A DNA stretch of 64,000 nucleotides from Phycisphaerales bacterium (GTDB taxonomy: Bacteria > Planctomycetota > Phycisphaerae > Phycisphaerales > UBA1924). Below the pieces are notes generated by a model, which saw only the letters and a program-made list of their open reading frames with translations, had not been told where the DNA came from and ran no database searches. The translations under genes and the position numbers were made by a program. Each line of letters begins with the position of its first letter. The stretch's first letter is position 1. Positions 53,003 through 61,470 of this stretch are shown in pieces. The stretch covers positions 62,001-126,000 of the forward strand of contig CAJPFG010000001.1 in assembly GCA_905339235.1 (NCBI GenBank), written 5' to 3'.

Positions 53003-53532
53003 TTCCGACTCCTCGAGTGCGGCCTGGTGGCAACCGATCTCACCCATTTCCGGAAGTGCTTTCCGGCCCAACGATAGTGGGCCGCGGTGTTCGCCCGGAT
53101 GTGCTTGGCGACGCTCCACGTCGGCCCTGTCCAGGCGAACCGGTGGGGTTCGCACAGGTCCGCCTCGTCGATCACTCGCGCGAGTTGCACAAGGTCATCG
53201 TGCCCCGTGCGAAAATCGCGCAGGACGCGTGACGCGGTGTGCCCCCGCCGGCGAAGGAAGATCTCCCGATTCAGTCGCGGAGTTTCGTTCCACTTGAAAC
53301 CCGGGGCCGGGGGTTGGGGCCGCTCGCCGCGCAGGCCCGCGCGGCACCAACCCGAGCTCCGCTGCGCCCAATCCGCGATGTGCGCCAGGACATCCTTCAG
53401 CGACCATCCGGCCGAGTTGACGCTGGAAGCGGCGAGATCTTGTGCCGGCACCTGCTCAATCAAACGGTTCAACGCCGCGTATTCCGCGTCGATCTCCGCG
53501 AGCAACTGCGCCCTGTCGAGTCGGCCTTTCAT
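52999..53532 (-). CDS. DinB-like/ClbS-DfsB-family four-helix protein
   Basis: The 177-residue protein from ATG 53532 has the family's helical pattern: MKGRLDRAQLLAEIDAEYAA, the NSAGWSLKDVLAHIADWAQR motif with the metal-binding His region, and a final KHIRANTAAHYRWAGKHF. Members of the DinB superfamily often bind a divalent metal and include detoxification enzymes; ClbS/DfsB members act on reactive compounds. It is coupled to the hydrolase gene. The specific role is unknown. Confidence 0.78.
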   Translation of the reverse strand: MKGRLDRAQLLAEIDAEYAALNRLIEQVPAQDLAASSVNSAGWSLKDVLAHIADWAQRSSGWCRAGLRGERPQPPAPGFKWNETPRLNREIFLRRRGHTASRVLRDFRTGHDDLVQLARVIDEADLCEPHRFAWTGPTWSVAKHIRANTAAHYRWAGKHFRKWVRSVATRPHSRSRK

Positions 53533-53645
53533 GTGAGATGGTAGGAATGGCGATATCGAGTCCATCCGCGGTGCCGCTTGCGATTATCGTGCTCGAATGG
53601 TAATCTGTGTGCGATCGGCGAGGGTGACGCCGACCGGAGCCTGCC

Positions 53646-54743
53646 ATGCGAATCTCAGCCTCTCGTGCGGCCGCGATCGGCGTCGTCGTGGTTCTCGGTG
53701 CTACCGCGTTCGCGGCCCCCCCCGCGCGCACGCTCTCGCTCGATCCGTTGGACCTCATTGAAGGACGAGAGGTTCCGGGCAAGCCCGAGTTGAGCGTCGA
53801 GCACGAGGGGATCGAGTACCGATTCTCAACCCCGGAGAACAAAGCCGCGTTCGAGAAGGACCCGGTGAGGTTCGAGGTCGCGGACGGCGGCGCGTGCGGG
53901 GCGATGGGGCCGCTCTCCGGTCTCGGCGACGCGCGGCGTTTTGTGGTGCACGATCGTCGAATCTATTTGTTCGCATCGGAGCAGTGCCGCGACTCTTTCC
54001 TGAAAAATCCCGCCAAGCGCATCGAGACAGACGACCCGGCGCCCGTCGGGTCCGCCGAACAGATTGCGGCGGGACGAGCGACTCTCGACCGCGCGGTGAT
54101 CTGGGCGGGCGGAAAGGAGCGCCTGCTCGGTATGACGACCTTTCGAGGCGGTGCGACTCGAACAGAAACCAATGGCGACACGAAATGGACTGTCACCAAG
54201 GAAATCGCCATCGCCTTTCCTGAGTGTTTCTATACGAGGGAGGCCTGGAACGAGTCTTGGTATGCGACGATTCGCGCGAAGGAGGGCGCGGCCATGGCTT
54301 CCCGGGGAGAGCATGAACTCCTCGCCCGGAGCCGGGCTCATGCCTTTGACCGCTCGATGGCCCGTTGGCCGGTCGTCGTTCTGAGGACCTACGCACAAGA
54401 TTCCGCGTCGATCGCCGCGGTCGGCGATGGCGAGGGGATCGTTGACGGAACGCCGGTCGAGTTCGTGAAGGTGGCGATGAATGGAGCGACATCGCGCCTG
54501 GCGGTCGAGAAGGCGAGTGGAAAACTGGTCCAACTCGCGTTTCGCGGTAGAGACGGCGGATCATTGATCGGCGACTCGGTTCGCACGTTCACGAACTACG
54601 CGACCGTCGATGGCGTGAGACTGCCGACCGCGTACGTCGTGACGTTCGACGGCAAGGAGGCCCCCAAGGCCGCCGCCTCGCTCGACCGCTTCGAGATCAA
54701 CCCGAAACTCGCTGAGAACCTGTTCGAAGTTCACAAGAAGTGA
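53646..54743 (+). CDS. Secreted protein with two YHS-like domains and an unknown C-terminal domain
   Basis: The 365-residue protein has a signal peptide (MRISASRAAAIGVVVVLGAT, cut after AFA) and two YHS-type modules, EHEGIEYRFSTPENKAAFEK (about 51-70) and HDRRIYLFASEQCRDSFLKN (about 101-120). Only the second keeps a cysteine. YHS domains are associated with metal handling. Residues 150-365 form a beta-rich domain similar in style to outer-membrane lipoprotein carriers, but I do not recognise it. It is followed after 158 bases by malic enzyme on the same strand. Confidence 0.72.
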   Translation: MRISASRAAAIGVVVVLGATAFAAPPARTLSLDPLDLIEGREVPGKPELSVEHEGIEYRFSTPENKAAFEKDPVRFEVADGGACGAMGPLSGLGDARRFVVHDRRIYLFASEQCRDSFLKNPAKRIETDDPAPVGSAEQIAAGRATLDRAVIWAGGKERLLGMTTFRGGATRTETNGDTKWTVTKEIAIAFPECFYTREAWNESWYATIRAKEGAAMASRGEHELLARSRAHAFDRSMARWPVVVLRTYAQDSASIAAVGDGEGIVDGTPVEFVKVAMNGATSRLAVEKASGKLVQLAFRGRDGGSLIGDSVRTFTNYATVDGVRLPTAYVVTFDGKEAPKAAASLDRFEINPKLAENLFEVHKK

Positions 54744-54901
54744 CGCCCGGCAATGCGCATCAAGGCTCGGTGCATTCCCGGGCAACCCTCTACCGAACCG
54801 GAGCAATCTCGGGCGTCCACCGAGATTGTCAGCGGCGTCCCTACGGTCTGGTGCGGTCCCGATGCGGCGGACCCCGCAAGCGAGACTGGGAGGGCTTCGC
54901 C

Positions 54902-56575
54902 ATGCTTACGACCTCAACGACGCAGCCGCCCGCGCATCGACGCGGACACTCATTGCTAGACAACCCCTTCCGAACGAAGGGCACGGCCTTTACCGAGGAG
55001 GAACGCAGGCAGTTCGGGCTGCTCGGCCTGCTCCCGCCGCAGATCGAAACGATCGAGCAACAGGCCGAGCGCGCCTACGAGGCGTTCCTCACTCGCGCCT
55101 CTCCGCTCGACAAACACATCTACCTGCGCGCCTTGCAGGACACCAACGAGGTCCTCTTCTATCGCCTCCTGCTCGATCATGTCGAGGAGACGATGCCCAT
55201 CGTGTACACACCGACCGTGGCCGCGGCGTGCGAGCAGTTCTCCCACATCTACCGCCGCCCGCGCGGCCTGTTCGTTTCCTACCCGCTCCGCGACCGTATC
55301 CCGGAGATCCTCGCCAATCGCTACGGCAAAGAGATCGACGTTATCGTCGTCACCGACGGCGGTCGCATCCTCGGCATCGGTGATCAGGGTGTCGGCGGTC
55401 TTGGCATCCCCATCGGCAAACTCGCGCTCTACTCGCTGATCGGCGGAATCCGTCCCGACCGCACGCTCCCCATCGTGCTCGACGTCGGCACGAATAACGC
55501 CGACCGGCTGCGTGACCCGCTCTACCTGGGTTGGCGGCACGAACGGTTGAGCGGCCGCGAGTACTTCGATTTCATCGATCAGTTCGTGCAGGCCGTGAAG
55601 GCCGAACTTCCCGGTACGTGCCTCCAATGGGAGGACTTCCCCAACAGCATCGCGTACGCGTTGCTCAACAAGTATCGCGGGGAACTTCCCAGTTTCAACG
55701 ACGACATCCAGGGCACCGCGGCTGTCACCCTCGGCGCCATCCTGGGAGCGATATCCGTTACCGGCCGACCTCTGCGTGACCAGACCGTCGTCATTCTCGG
55801 CGCCGGTTCCGCCGGTATTGGTGTGGCCGACTATCTGTGGCGCGCGATGGTCGCCGACGGCCTGAGCGAGTCCGACGCTCGCTCCCACTTCTGGATTATC
55901 AACCGCGGCGGAGTTCTCCACTCCGGCCGCACCGACCTCTCCCCCGAACAACGAGCCTTCGCGCAACCCGCGGAACGCCTCGCGAGCCTTTCTCGCTCTG
56001 CCGCCGGCATCGTGGGGCTGGAAGAGGTCGTTGCGGCGACAAGCCCCACGATCCTCATCGGGCTTTCGACCCGGGCCAACGCGTTTACCGAACCCCTGGT
56101 CCGCAAGATGGCACGAAAGACGCCGCGCCCGATCATCTTCCCGCTCTCCAACCCGACGTCGAAGGCCGAGGCCACCCCGGCCGATCTGATGAAGTGGACC
56201 GACGGCCGTGCGCTGGTTGCCACGGGCTCTCCCTTCCCGCCGGTCAGCGATGGTTCGCGAACAATTCCCATCGCCCAGTGCAACAACGTGTACATCTTCC
56301 CCGCTGTTGGCCTGGCGCTCGCCGCCTGCCACGCGAGTCGAGTTTCCGACACCATGCTCCTGGCCGCGGCCCGCGCTTTGGCCGAGAAATCGCCCGCGCT
56401 CCGCGACCGCGACGCATCCCTCCTTCCCAGTCTGCGCGATCTGCGAAGCATCGCGCGGTACATCGCGGCGGCCGTCGCCACGCAGGCGCAGGCCGAGGGC
56501 CTTGCCCCCGCGATGGACCGGGAGGATCTCGCGCGGCGCATCGCCGCGACGCAGTGGGTTCCGATGTACGGGTGA
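54902..56575 (+). CDS. maeA: NAD-dependent malic enzyme
   Basis: The 557-residue enzyme has the malic enzyme signature around the catalytic Tyr (MPIVYTPTVAAACEQFSHIY), the metal/malate section CLQWEDFPNSIAYALLNKYR, FNDDIQGTAAVTLGAI, the Rossmann VVILGAGSAGIGVADYL, and FPLSNPTSKAEATPADL. It oxidatively decarboxylates malate to pyruvate. Length and the full N-terminal half fit the large NAD-type (MaeA/SfcA), without the phosphotransacetylase tail of MaeB. GGGAGGG precedes ATG 54902; an upstream in-frame opening at 54740 is noncoding in composition. Confidence 0.94.
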   Translation: MLTTSTTQPPAHRRGHSLLDNPFRTKGTAFTEEERRQFGLLGLLPPQIETIEQQAERAYEAFLTRASPLDKHIYLRALQDTNEVLFYRLLLDHVEETMPIVYTPTVAAACEQFSHIYRRPRGLFVSYPLRDRIPEILANRYGKEIDVIVVTDGGRILGIGDQGVGGLGIPIGKLALYSLIGGIRPDRTLPIVLDVGTNNADRLRDPLYLGWRHERLSGREYFDFIDQFVQAVKAELPGTCLQWEDFPNSIAYALLNKYRGELPSFNDDIQGTAAVTLGAILGAISVTGRPLRDQTVVILGAGSAGIGVADYLWRAMVADGLSESDARSHFWIINRGGVLHSGRTDLSPEQRAFAQPAERLASLSRSAAGIVGLEEVVAATSPTILIGLSTRANAFTEPLVRKMARKTPRPIIFPLSNPTSKAEATPADLMKWTDGRALVATGSPFPPVSDGSRTIPIAQCNNVYIFPAVGLALAACHASRVSDTMLLAAARALAEKSPALRDRDASLLPSLRDLRSIARYIAAAVATQAQAEGLAPAMDREDLARRIAATQWVPMYG

Positions 56576-56628
56576 TGTGACCGCACGGCGCCGGCGGGAC
56601 GTGCGAATCCGCTCGAACCCCCTGTGCT

Positions 56629-57885
56629 TCACTCCCTCGCACGCAAGAGAATCGGTGCGTACGCGATCGCGTAGATCAGGAATCCGGCGCTCCACGCCAG
56701 GCCCGCGCCGAGCATTCCCCAGGCATAGATCGACGGCACAAGCGCCGCGCTCACACGTATCACCGCCGCGAGCAGCACCAGAACATACGCCGTGATCTCC
56801 GCGCGCCCGGCTCGCACCGGATGTCCGGAATGCCCCAGGGCGGTCCGCGTGATCATTCCGATGATCAGCCCACCCATCGAGCCCGCCGCGAACGCGTGAA
56901 TGGCCGCGGAGCGGCTGGCGACGCCGAACGACGCGAGCCCCAGGAGACATAGACCGACCGGAATCCCCGCGTAGGCAAGATGAAGCACCCACAGCATCGG
57001 GCGAGAACGCGTGGCCAGCGGATTCCAGCCCGCTGCCTGCACCGCGACCAGCACCGCGGCCGTCATCGCGACCGCGCCCGCAATCCGCGGCTCGACTTGC
57101 AGCCCGTCGCACACGAACGTCGCCGCAGCCCCCGCGAACGCCAGGCGGTTCAGCCATGGCCAACGCCATTGCCGCACGCCCGGGATTGCGCTGGCAGTGA
57201 ATCCGGGAACCACCCGCCCGCCGACGATCATCTCGATCATCACCACGAGCATCAGTCCGAACTCGATCGCCGCCATGGGTGAGCCCCGGATCAACCCCTG
57301 CATGGACGCGTGGAACGCGACGTTCGAAAGCCCCAACCCCAGAAGCACCACCACCAGCGGGAAACTGCTCACGCTGCGGGCCCGGATGAACTTGGACGCG
57401 AGCACGCCGGCGACCAGAAGCAGGAAGGCGGAATCAACCGCGGCCACCACCTTTCCGTACGCAAAGAACATCCCCACCCGCCCTGCCACCCACAGGAGAA
57501 ACACGCCCGCAAGCACCGCACCGGCCGGCAGGGGAAGACCCGTCCAGTTCCTCGCGGCCGTGAACAAGAACCCCACGATGATCGCCGCGACAAAGCCGAA
57601 GACCATCTCATGCATGTGCCAGTACAGCGGAGTCAGCGATGGAGTGACATACCCGTGGTACCACATGCCCAACCACAGCGGAACCGCGAGCGCGGCGAAG
57701 ATCGCGCCGCCAAGGTAGAACGGGCGGAAAGCGTCCTGAAAGAACGCGATCCCACGGGACCCGCGTCCGCTGATTGACGACGTCGGCGCTCCAACGAATA
57801 CCCCGCCGCGGGCTGAAGTGGGGGCGGACGTGCTTTCAGAGATGCCGGACGATGCGGGGGTGCGTGGCGTCGTGCCTTGGTCCAT
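56629..57885 (-). CDS. nnrS: NnrS-family haem-copper membrane protein
   Basis: The 418-residue protein has about twelve helices after a Ser/Thr-rich N-terminal tail, with LYWHMHEMVFGFVAAIIVGF, FTAARNWTGLP and IHAFAAGSMGGLIIGMITR containing the conserved histidines. NnrS helps cells resist nitric oxide and is often controlled by NO-sensing regulators such as NsrR. The Rrf2-type regulator at 26620-27084 could control it, but no matching site was sought successfully here. GAGG stands 6 bases before ATG 57885. Confidence 0.9.
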   Translation of the reverse strand: MDQGTTPRTPASSGISESTSAPTSARGGVFVGAPTSSISGRGSRGIAFFQDAFRPFYLGGAIFAALAVPLWLGMWYHGYVTPSLTPLYWHMHEMVFGFVAAIIVGFLFTAARNWTGLPLPAGAVLAGVFLLWVAGRVGMFFAYGKVVAAVDSAFLLLVAGVLASKFIRARSVSSFPLVVVLLGLGLSNVAFHASMQGLIRGSPMAAIEFGLMLVVMIEMIVGGRVVPGFTASAIPGVRQWRWPWLNRLAFAGAAATFVCDGLQVEPRIAGAVAMTAAVLVAVQAAGWNPLATRSRPMLWVLHLAYAGIPVGLCLLGLASFGVASRSAAIHAFAAGSMGGLIIGMITRTALGHSGHPVRAGRAEITAYVLVLLAAVIRVSAALVPSIYAWGMLGAGLAWSAGFLIYAIAYAPILLRARE

Positions 57886-58351
57886 ACCGTCCTCATGGGC
57901 CGAGCGAGTATCGCAAAGGTCCTTGTCTGCGAGAGCCTCGCGCGGCGAGCGGGAGTCTACGCGGTGCCGAAGGACGGCCTGCGTTTCGGCCGGGATCATC
58001 GGCCGGGGAGTTCCCGTGCTGTCCATTCACTGTGCCCCCGAAGCATTGGGGTCCACTCACGTGATTCGGCGTAGGCCTCCAGGATGGGCGCTGCGAGTAT
58101 CTCCCACGGCGTGACCGCGTCGAGTTTCACCACCAGCGCCGCCGACCGCGGTCCCCCAGCCCCTCCGGCGCCGCGTCCACGAACCCCATCGACTCGTTCT
58201 TCCGTACCGCCATCGCCTCCGGTCCGGTCCTTTCCGGGACACGCTCCGGTACGATCATTCATGCGAGGCGGATGCGCGGTCGTTCAGAGATTCCATTTGT
58301 AAATGCGCGATGAGAATGCTCTCATTCGCCCACGCGGCTCGCGGTGCGAAG
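57886..58351. other. 466-base region without a convincing gene
   Basis: A minus-strand open frame (57996-58262) ends in VVKLDAVTPWEILAAPI..., which looks faintly protein-like after a low-complexity Gly/Arg start, but I recognise no family and no ribosome binding site. It could be a gene remnant. An AT-richer stretch near 58285-58325 (CCATTTGTAAATGCG) may hold a promoter. Confidence 0.35.
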
Positions 58352-59014
58352 TCACCGTGCCTTCGGCCGAATCAGTATCACGTTGTACACCCGTTCGCTG
58401 CTGTACGCCTCGAGCGGCTCCTCGTAGGCGGTTGGCTGGAGCGAGTCGCAAACGGTGACCTTCCCCTCACGAATCGAAGCCGCGACGACCCAGTGCCACG
58501 TCGAGACCCTGGTAAGCACCAGCGCGGGGTGACCGGACTCGAGATGCCCTCGCAACCGAACCGCGAGCGTCTCCCCGGGAAGCACCACCTGGGTTTCGAA
58601 TCCGTCCTGGCCGAGCACCCTCAGGATGTCCGGATGAATCGTTCCCGTCGTCGAACCCTGGGCGAGGAGATTCGTGGGCATGTCGGTGCCCAGCCGGAAG
58701 CGCAGCCGCGATGCCTCCGGGTCCATTCCATACGCGCGATAGATGGTGCTGATGCTGTGGAACCCGCACGTGTGCGGTTGGGTCTGATTCTCGGGGACAA
58801 GCACCGCGGGGGTAGCGGTGGGGGCCTGCCCGCCCGCGCGGGAGTACTTCGCGCTGTAGTAATCCGGCGTGCCCACGACGAAAGTCATCAGGCCGCCCAC
58901 GGCAACAATGAGCACGACCAGAAGCACCGCACCGACGATGAGAAGGGTTCGAATGCTCAACGCACTACCGGTTCGCTCCCGGCCTCCATAGCACATCGTT
59001 CCCGCCGAAGTCAT
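58352..59014 (-). CDS. Membrane-anchored C39-like cysteine peptidase
   Basis: The 220-residue protein has one N-terminal helix (about 21-47, IRTLLIVGAVLLVVLIVAVG), a short linker and a papain-like C39 domain: the cysteine in QPHTCGFHSISTIYRAYGMD, the histidine in VSTWHWVVAASI and the acid in VTVCDSLQP. Members cleave double-glycine leaders or act as stand-alone peptidases. The start overlaps the adenosyltransferase gene by about 50 bases from ATG 59014 or 32 bases from ATG 58996. No transporter domain is present, so it is not a bacteriocin exporter. Confidence 0.75.
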   Translation of the reverse strand: MTSAGTMCYGGRERTGSALSIRTLLIVGAVLLVVLIVAVGGLMTFVVGTPDYYSAKYSRAGGQAPTATPAVLVPENQTQPHTCGFHSISTIYRAYGMDPEASRLRFRLGTDMPTNLLAQGSTTGTIHPDILRVLGQDGFETQVVLPGETLAVRLRGHLESGHPALVLTRVSTWHWVVAASIREGKVTVCDSLQPTAYEEPLEAYSSERVYNVILIRPKAR

Positions 59015-59561
59015 TGGCCACTCGCGAGAGCACGAACAGCAGGTCGCTCAGCCGGTTGAGATACTTGATCGCTTCGGGATTGACGCCCGACGGGTCCAGC
59101 GCCGCCAACCCTACCGCGTCGCGCTCGGCCCGCCGGACCACGGTCCTTGCCACGTGCAGGCCCGCGGCCAGCGCCGTCCCCCCGGGCAGAACGAAGCTCG
59201 TAAGGGGGGCTAGATTCTCGTTGAACTCGTCGATGGTTTTTTCCAGGCGCGTCGTCTGAGTCTGGATAATCCGCAGGCGGGTCCGCGAGGGTTCATCTTT
59301 GGCGAGCGGCGTGGCCAGGTCGGCCCCCAAGTCGAACAAGTCGTGCTGGATAGCCCGCAGAATCGCGGCGATCCGGGCGGCGTCGGTGTTGCCCGCGGCC
59401 GCGTCGGCGGCCACCACCGCCACTCCCAACGCGGCATTGGCCTCGTCCACCGTGCCGTAGCACTCCACCCTGGGGTCGTCCTTGCGGACCCTGGCGCCGG
59501 TCGCGAGGCCCGTACTCCCGTCGTCCCCCGTCCGGGTGTAGATCTTCGTCAGTTTCACCAT
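58965..59561 (-). CDS. Cob(I)alamin adenosyltransferase, PduO type
   Basis: From ATG 59561 the 198-residue protein has KIYTRTGDDGSTGLATGARV at the N-terminus, VECYGTVDEANAALGV, and the ATP-binding VRRAERDAVGLAA followed by IKYLNRLSDLLFVLSRVAND. It transfers adenosyl from ATP to cobalamin, making coenzyme B12. No B12-dependent enzyme lies in the window. The upstream in-frame extension to 59624 overlaps the recJ promoter region. Confidence 0.93.
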   Translation of the reverse strand: MVKLTKIYTRTGDDGSTGLATGARVRKDDPRVECYGTVDEANAALGVAVVAADAAAGNTDAARIAAILRAIQHDLFDLGADLATPLAKDEPSRTRLRIIQTQTTRLEKTIDEFNENLAPLTSFVLPGGTALAAGLHVARTVVRRAERDAVGLAALDPSGVNPEAIKYLNRLSDLLFVLSRVANDFGGNDVLWRPGANR

Positions 59562-59602
59562 GTGTCGGCTCCAGACGCCCGCAGACACGGTATCCTGCCC
59601 CA

Positions 59603-61438
59603 ATGCCCCCCACTCCGGACGCAATGGATTGCTCCGAGCCGGCCGCCCTCGCCGCGCCGCACGTCCGCGGCCTGACGAAACTCTGGCAGGGGAACGCCGT
59701 CGAAGTCTGTGCCCCCGGGGCGCCTCTGATCAGCCGAATCCTCGCGGCCCGTGGCTTGACCGACCCCATCGCCTCCGCCAGATTCCTCGAACCCTCCCTC
59801 CGCCACCTCCACGACCCGTCGGGGATGCCCGATCTCGACCGCGCGGCCGAGCGAATCCTGGCCGCCGCCCGAGCCGGCGAACCCATCTTCATCTACGGCG
59901 ACTATGACGTGGACGGCGTCTCCGCCACGGCAATCCTCTATCACACCCTGCTCGAAATCGCCCCGTCCGCGAATATCGGCACCTACGTGCCGCATCGCCT
60001 GGAAGAGGGCTACGGGCTCAACTCCGAGGCGATCCGCGAACTCGCCGGGCGAGGGGCCAAGGTAATCGTCTCGGTCGATTGCGGGGTCACGGCGCTGGAA
60101 CCTGCGCGGATCGCCCTGGCCGCTGGGATCGATCTGATTATCACGGACCACCACAACCCGCCCGCTTCGGTGGACGATCTGCCGCGGGCGTACGCGGTGG
60201 TGCATCCCCGCCGACCCGACTCAACCTACCCCTTCGGCGACCTGTGCGGGGCCGGGGTCGCGTATAAACTCGCGTGGAGGCTGGCGACGCTTGCCTGCGG
60301 CTCGCAACGGGTGACCGACAGGCTGCGGGCACTGCTGATCGAACTGCTCGCCCTGGCGTCGCTGGGCGTCATCGCCGACGTCGTGCCCCTGGCCGACGAG
60401 AATCGCGTCATCGCCCGCTTCGGCTTGGGCCGCATCAAGCACTCGTCCCTTGAGGGCCTCCGGGCCCTCGTCGAAGCCTCAGGCCTCGCCGGCGAAAACA
60501 TCCGCGAGGACGACGTCGGGTTCAGACTCGGCCCGCGTCTCAACGCATGCGGCCGCATGGGCCACGCACGAGAGGCCGTCGAACTTCTGACCTCCGCCCG
60601 AGGGCCGCGCGCGATCGAGATCGCGGAAAAGTTGACGCGTTTCAACGACGAGCGGCGCGCGACCGAACAAGCCATCTTCAAGCATGCGGCCGAACTCGCC
60701 GAGAGCAGCGGGATGACTCGCCCCGATCGGCGGGCGATCATTCTCTCCGACCCGTCCTGGCACGCAGGAGTCGTTGGTATCGTCTGCTCCCGGCTCGTGG
60801 AGCGATTCCATCGTCCGACCATCCTCATGTGCGAAGGCGAGGGAGTTTGCCACGGTTCGGGGCGCTCCGTGGAAGGTTTCTCGCTCCACGCGGCCTTGAT
60901 GGAGTGTTCCGAACATCTCGCCCAGTTCGGAGGGCACGACATGGCCGCGGGCGTGACCGTAAAGAGCGAGCGAGTTCCCGCGTTCGTGGAGTCGTTCACC
61001 ACAATCGCCAATCGGGAGATTCCGCCGGAGCGTCTCATCGGAAGCATGACCTTCGATACGGACTCGTCCCTCGACGAGTTGACCGTGCCGGTGGTTCAGC
61101 AGTTGGCACGCCTGGGGCCCTTTGGGCGGGGAAACCCGCCCGTGCGCGTTCGGCTGCCCAATCTGCGGGTTGCCATGCGTCCTGAGACCTTTGGGCAGGG
61201 GAACAAGCACCTCTCGCTGCGTGTCAAGGAGGATGCTCCGCGGTCGCGTGTGCTGCGGCTGGTGGGCTGGCACTGGGCCTCGAAACTCGACCAAGTCCCC
61301 CTCGGCGCCCATATCGAGGCCCTTGTGAGCCCGGGAATCAATACTTTCGGTGGCGGTGCGACCGTCGAGGGTGTGCTGCTCGACTTGCGCCTCCTGTCGC
61401 GCGCAGAAAGAACCCCGGGACCGGCCCCCTCGGCCTGA
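59603..61438 (+). CDS. recJ: Single-stranded-DNA-specific exonuclease RecJ
   Basis: The 611-residue DHH-family exonuclease has IFIYGDYDVDGVSATAILYH, IVSVDCGVTA, IITDHHNPP, RLGPRLNACGRMGHAREAVE and the DHHA1 block QFGGHDMAAGVTV, then an OB fold at the end. It degrades single-stranded DNA 5' to 3' in recombination and repair. It is divergent to the adenosyltransferase gene, 41 bases apart. The frame has a short N-terminal extension before the conserved core, and a later start (ATG 59624, MDCSEPA) is possible. Confidence 0.94.
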   Translation: MPPTPDAMDCSEPAALAAPHVRGLTKLWQGNAVEVCAPGAPLISRILAARGLTDPIASARFLEPSLRHLHDPSGMPDLDRAAERILAAARAGEPIFIYGDYDVDGVSATAILYHTLLEIAPSANIGTYVPHRLEEGYGLNSEAIRELAGRGAKVIVSVDCGVTALEPARIALAAGIDLIITDHHNPPASVDDLPRAYAVVHPRRPDSTYPFGDLCGAGVAYKLAWRLATLACGSQRVTDRLRALLIELLALASLGVIADVVPLADENRVIARFGLGRIKHSSLEGLRALVEASGLAGENIREDDVGFRLGPRLNACGRMGHAREAVELLTSARGPRAIEIAEKLTRFNDERRATEQAIFKHAAELAESSGMTRPDRRAIILSDPSWHAGVVGIVCSRLVERFHRPTILMCEGEGVCHGSGRSVEGFSLHAALMECSEHLAQFGGHDMAAGVTVKSERVPAFVESFTTIANREIPPERLIGSMTFDTDSSLDELTVPVVQQLARLGPFGRGNPPVRVRLPNLRVAMRPETFGQGNKHLSLRVKEDAPRSRVLRLVGWHWASKLDQVPLGAHIEALVSPGINTFGGGATVEGVLLDLRLLSRAERTPGPAPSA

Positions 61439-61448
61439 TTCCCGGGGT
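61405..61448 (-). terminator. Terminator between recJ and the TPR lipoprotein gene
   Basis: ACCCCGGGA (61412-61420) pairs with TCCCGGGGT (61440-61448) across a 19-base loop containing the recJ stop. On the minus strand a TTCTTTCT follows, so it fits the TPR gene better than recJ. Confidence 0.5.
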
Positions 61449-61470
61449 CGCGAGTGCTGATCGTTGTGCC

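Noticed and set aside
57996..58262. An 88-codon minus ORF between nnrS and the C39-like gene
   Set aside because: No ribosome binding site, a low-complexity first half and no recognisable family; kept only as a possible remnant.
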